Notes under the pieces: model-generated
Databases searched by the model: none
What the model saw: the letters and a program-made list of their open reading frames with translations, nothing else
What the model was told of the DNA's origin: nothing
Origin: Colimorpha sp045591485
GTDB lineage: Bacteria > Bacteroidota > Bacteroidia > Bacteroidales > P3
Assembly (NCBI GenBank): GCA_045591485.1
Contig: JAZNSV010000118.1
Coordinates: 1 to 6,895, forward strand
DNA: 6,895 nt
Reading direction: 5' to 3'
Translations under genes and position numbers: made by a program
Shown here: in pieces, positions 5,848-6,895 of the stretch
Position numbering within the stretch: position 1 is the stretch's first letter
Layout: each line of letters starts with the position of its first letter

Positions 5848-6372
5848 ATGATAACATTCACCAACCTTGCAGACAGCGACCATTCGCACTTTGCACAAGA
5901 ATTGTTCGAAGAGGCGTTCCCGGAACAGGAACGCCCGCCCTTCAGTAGTCTCCGGCACAGAGATGCCGGCAAATTCCATTTTCTCGTGGCCGAAAACGGC
6001 GACGAGCCGGTAGGCATACTTACCTACTGGACATTCGACGATCTGGTATACATAGAGCACTTCGCCATAGCCGAAGAGCTCCGCAACCAGGGGCTTGGCA
6101 AGGCCACGTTCCTCAATTTTCTCTCGCAGCAGCAGGAGCAGGTGGTGCTCGAAGTGGAGCTGCCCCGCACCGAAGAAGCCGAACATCGCGTGGAGTTCTA
6201 CGCCAGCATGGGCCTGTTCCAGAACCCGCAGCCCTACGTGCAACCGCCATATCGCAAAAACGGCCAAAGCGTGGAGATGATAATCATGAGCAAATACGAG
6301 TTGGATGATGACGAATTTTCCGAAATTCAGGCCTTGCTGTACCGCGAAGTATACGGAGTAAAGGAAAACTGA
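5848..6372 (+). CDS. GNAT-family N-acetyltransferase, substrate unknown
   Basis: Predicted cytoplasmic acetyl-CoA-dependent acetyltransferase of 174 residues. The N-terminal part ELFEEAFPEQERPPF (18-32) is typical of a small bacterial GNAT subgroup. The core strands follow at FHFLVAENGDEPVGILTYW (43-61) and LVYIEHFAIAEELRN (66-80), then the acetyl-CoA pyrophosphate-binding motif A, RNQGLG (79-84), and a late VEFYASMGLFQN segment (115-126), the usual xxYxxxGF position. An acidic stretch (152-159, DDDEFSEI) precedes the end. The substrate could be a small molecule, a peptide or a protein N-terminus; the sequence does not say. It starts 10 bp after the barrel-protein stop with no promoter between, so it is most likely the last gene of the cluster beginning at 3160. 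An AT-rich gap with a weak hairpin follows. Confidence 0.9.
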   Translation: MITFTNLADSDHSHFAQELFEEAFPEQERPPFSSLRHRDAGKFHFLVAENGDEPVGILTYWTFDDLVYIEHFAIAEELRNQGLGKATFLNFLSQQQEQVVLEVELPRTEEAEHRVEFYASMGLFQNPQPYVQPPYRKNGQSVEMIIMSKYELDDDEFSEIQALLYREVYGVKEN

Positions 6373-6383
6373 AGCAAAAAAAA

Positions 6384-6438
6384 TCGCCATAAACGATATT
6401 GTAATAGTGCAACTTACGGCGAATAGATAAAAATTTTT
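6384..6438 (+). terminator. Possible weak terminator after the GNAT gene
   Basis: TCGCCATAA (6384-6392) and TTACGGCGA (6414-6422) can pair over nine positions with one A/C mismatch around a 21-base loop. Eleven bases later comes a T5 run (6434-6438) within AAAAATTTTT. The long loop and the distance to the T-run make this a poor intrinsic terminator, but it is the only candidate between the GNAT stop at 6372 and the tRNA promoter. Confidence 0.3.
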
Positions 6439-6447
6439 CAAAAAAAA

Positions 6448-6479
6448 TTTGGTCAGTATTGAAAATGTTCGTACTTTTG
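6448..6479 (+). promoter_or_regulatory. Full-consensus Bacteroidota promoter for tRNA-Arg
   Basis: TTTG (6448-6451), a 20-base spacer and TACTTTTG (6472-6479) match the consensus TTTG-N19-21-TAnnTTTG exactly. A-tracts (6429-6433, 6440-6447) lie just upstream and resemble an UP-like element. Transcription should start near 6486, giving a 5' leader of about 44 bases before the tRNA. That leader opens with a small CTTTC-AGG-GAAAG hairpin (6486-6498). It is the natural driver of the tRNA, and there is no open gene between. Confidence 0.8.
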
Positions 6480-6529
6480 CACTCGCTTTCAGGGAAAGAA
6501 AAGCCCGAAAACAAAGGAAGCAAAAAGAT

Positions 6530-6603
6530 GGCTCCTTAGCTCAACTGAATAGAGCATCTGACTACGGATCAGAAGGTTGCAGGTTTGAATCCTGCAGGAG
6601 TCA
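6530..6603 (+). tRNA. tRNA-Arg, anticodon ACG
   Basis: The full cloverleaf folds. Acceptor stem 6530-6536 pairs with 6596-6602 (one G-U pair), and the D stem is GCTC/GAGC (6539-6542, 6552-6555). The anticodon stem TCTGA/TCAGA encloses the loop CTACGGA, with ACG at 6564-6566. The variable loop is AGGTT and the T stem is GCAGG/CCTGC. The discriminator is A (6603) and CCA is not encoded. ACG is normally edited to ICG by TadA and reads CGU, CGC and CGA; CGC is the prevailing Arg codon in the neighbouring genes, so this is probably the main Arg tRNA. Position 19 is A (6548) and position 56 is T (6586), replacing the usual G19-C56 tertiary pair with A-U; the 15-48 pair is A-T. Flanked by its own promoter and terminator, so it appears to be a single-gene unit. 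Confidence 0.97.
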
Positions 6604-6610
6604 CAAGCAC

Positions 6611-6646
6611 AAGAGAATGTCTGGAAAGACATTCTCTTTGTTTTTG
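6611..6646 (+). terminator. Intrinsic terminator of the tRNA-Arg unit
   Basis: AAGAGAATGTCT (6611-6622) and AGACATTCTCTT (6627-6638) form a perfect 12-bp stem closed by the GNRA-type tetraloop GGAA (6623-6626). It is followed by a T-rich tail TGTTTTTG (6639-6646). It starts seven bases after the tRNA discriminator base. The T-rich tail is only on the + side, so it acts on the tRNA transcript. Confidence 0.88.
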
Positions 6647-6684
6647 TCTGCAGCAGAACGAAATACGCGAGACGAAACATTTTT

Positions 6685-6715
6685 TTTGCCATATTGTTTT
6701 TTTTATATATATTTG
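6685..6715 (+). promoter_or_regulatory. Full-consensus Bacteroidota promoter for the 3'-end gene
   Basis: TTTG (6685-6688), a 19-base spacer and TATATTTG (6708-6715) match TTTG-N19-21-TAnnTTTG exactly. The spacer contains a run of eight T (6697-6704). The predicted start of transcription is near 6722, only about 11 bases before the ATG at 6733, so the leader would be very short. Separated from the tRNA unit by the terminator at 6611-6646. Confidence 0.75.
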
Positions 6716-6732
6716 CACCCACATACGAATCA

Positions 6733-6895
6733 ATGCGAATAAAGATAACCATACTGATACTGACGTTGCTGGCAGCTCTGACGGCCACAGCGCGCGAGCG
6801 CGACACCCTGGGGGCGGATATGCAGGTGATGTTCGAGGAAAACCTCGGTCAATGGGATGCCCGTGTGCGCTACCGCGCCCAGATGCACGACGCCG
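6733..6895 (+). CDS. Exported protein, N-terminal fragment, DUF7948-like start (cut by window end)
   Basis: Only 54 codons plus one base are visible. The protein begins with a signal peptide: MRIK, then a hydrophobic run ITILILTLLAALTATA, with likely cleavage after A20 before RER. The mature start includes FEENLGQWDARVRYRAQM (34-51). This FxENxGQWDxxVxYRAxx pattern recalls the N-terminal domain (DUF7948 / SBBP-associated) of large secreted Bacteroidota proteins, many of which carry beta-propeller-like repeats and a C-terminal type IX secretion or gliding-type sorting domain; whether those follow here cannot be seen. It has its own consensus promoter (6685-6715), a very short leader and no Shine-Dalgarno. 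The start is the first ATG after that promoter. Exported status is well supported; the family call rests on one short motif. Confidence 0.75.
   Translation, partial: MRIKITILILTLLAALTATARERDTLGADMQVMFEENLGQWDARVRYRAQMHDA

Noticed and set aside
6449..6742. 97-codon + frame running across the tRNA and terminator
   Set aside because: It overlaps a complete tRNA and a perfect terminator hairpin and has no protein-like features.

Overview
The window looks like a chromosomal segment of a fairly GC-rich member of the Bacteroidota, most likely order Bacteroidales. Three things support this. The AlaRS, Tgt, glycosyltransferase and sigma-factor proteins resemble Bacteroidales families as I remember them. 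Promoter-like sites fit the Bacteroidota pattern TTTG-N19-21-TAnnTTTG rather than the E. coli -35/-10 pattern. The last gene starts like the large exported proteins of this phylum. All genes lie on the + strand. I see no mobile element, CRISPR array or phage gene.

Layout. Bases 2-1834 hold the 3' two-thirds of alaS (alanyl-tRNA synthetase, truncated by the window edge). After 46 bp comes tgt (1881-3065, tRNA-guanine transglycosylase). A 94-bp gap with an inverted repeat and a -7-like box leads to a tight cluster: a membrane family 2 glycosyltransferase (3160-4356), a sigma-70/ECF-type sigma factor that begins at the base after the glycosyltransferase stop (4357-4962), a secreted, probably beta-barrel protein overlapping it by 4 bp (4959-5837), and a GNAT acetyltransferase 10 bp further on (5848-6372). 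An AT-rich gap of about 157 bp carries a full-consensus promoter for a single tRNA-Arg(ACG) (6530-6603), which is followed by a perfect 12-bp hairpin terminator. A second full-consensus promoter then drives an exported protein whose first 54 codons are visible (6733-6895).

How the parts fit. alaS and tgt are tRNA-biology housekeeping genes that probably share a transcript. The glycosyltransferase, sigma factor, exported protein and acetyltransferase form a likely operon. A promoter-like site inside the 3' end of the glycosyltransferase gene suggests that the sigma factor and downstream genes can also be transcribed on their own. The points most worth following up are a Tgt that appears to have lost its whole zinc site, the translationally coupled sigma-factor/barrel pair with its internal promoter and unusually good Shine-Dalgarno, a palindromic 11-bp tandem repeat inside alaS, and a coordinated G19-C56 to A19-U56 change in the tRNA-Arg elbow. 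I found no clear-cut new multi-gene system. The sigma-factor/barrel pair is the best candidate for an undescribed regulatory unit.
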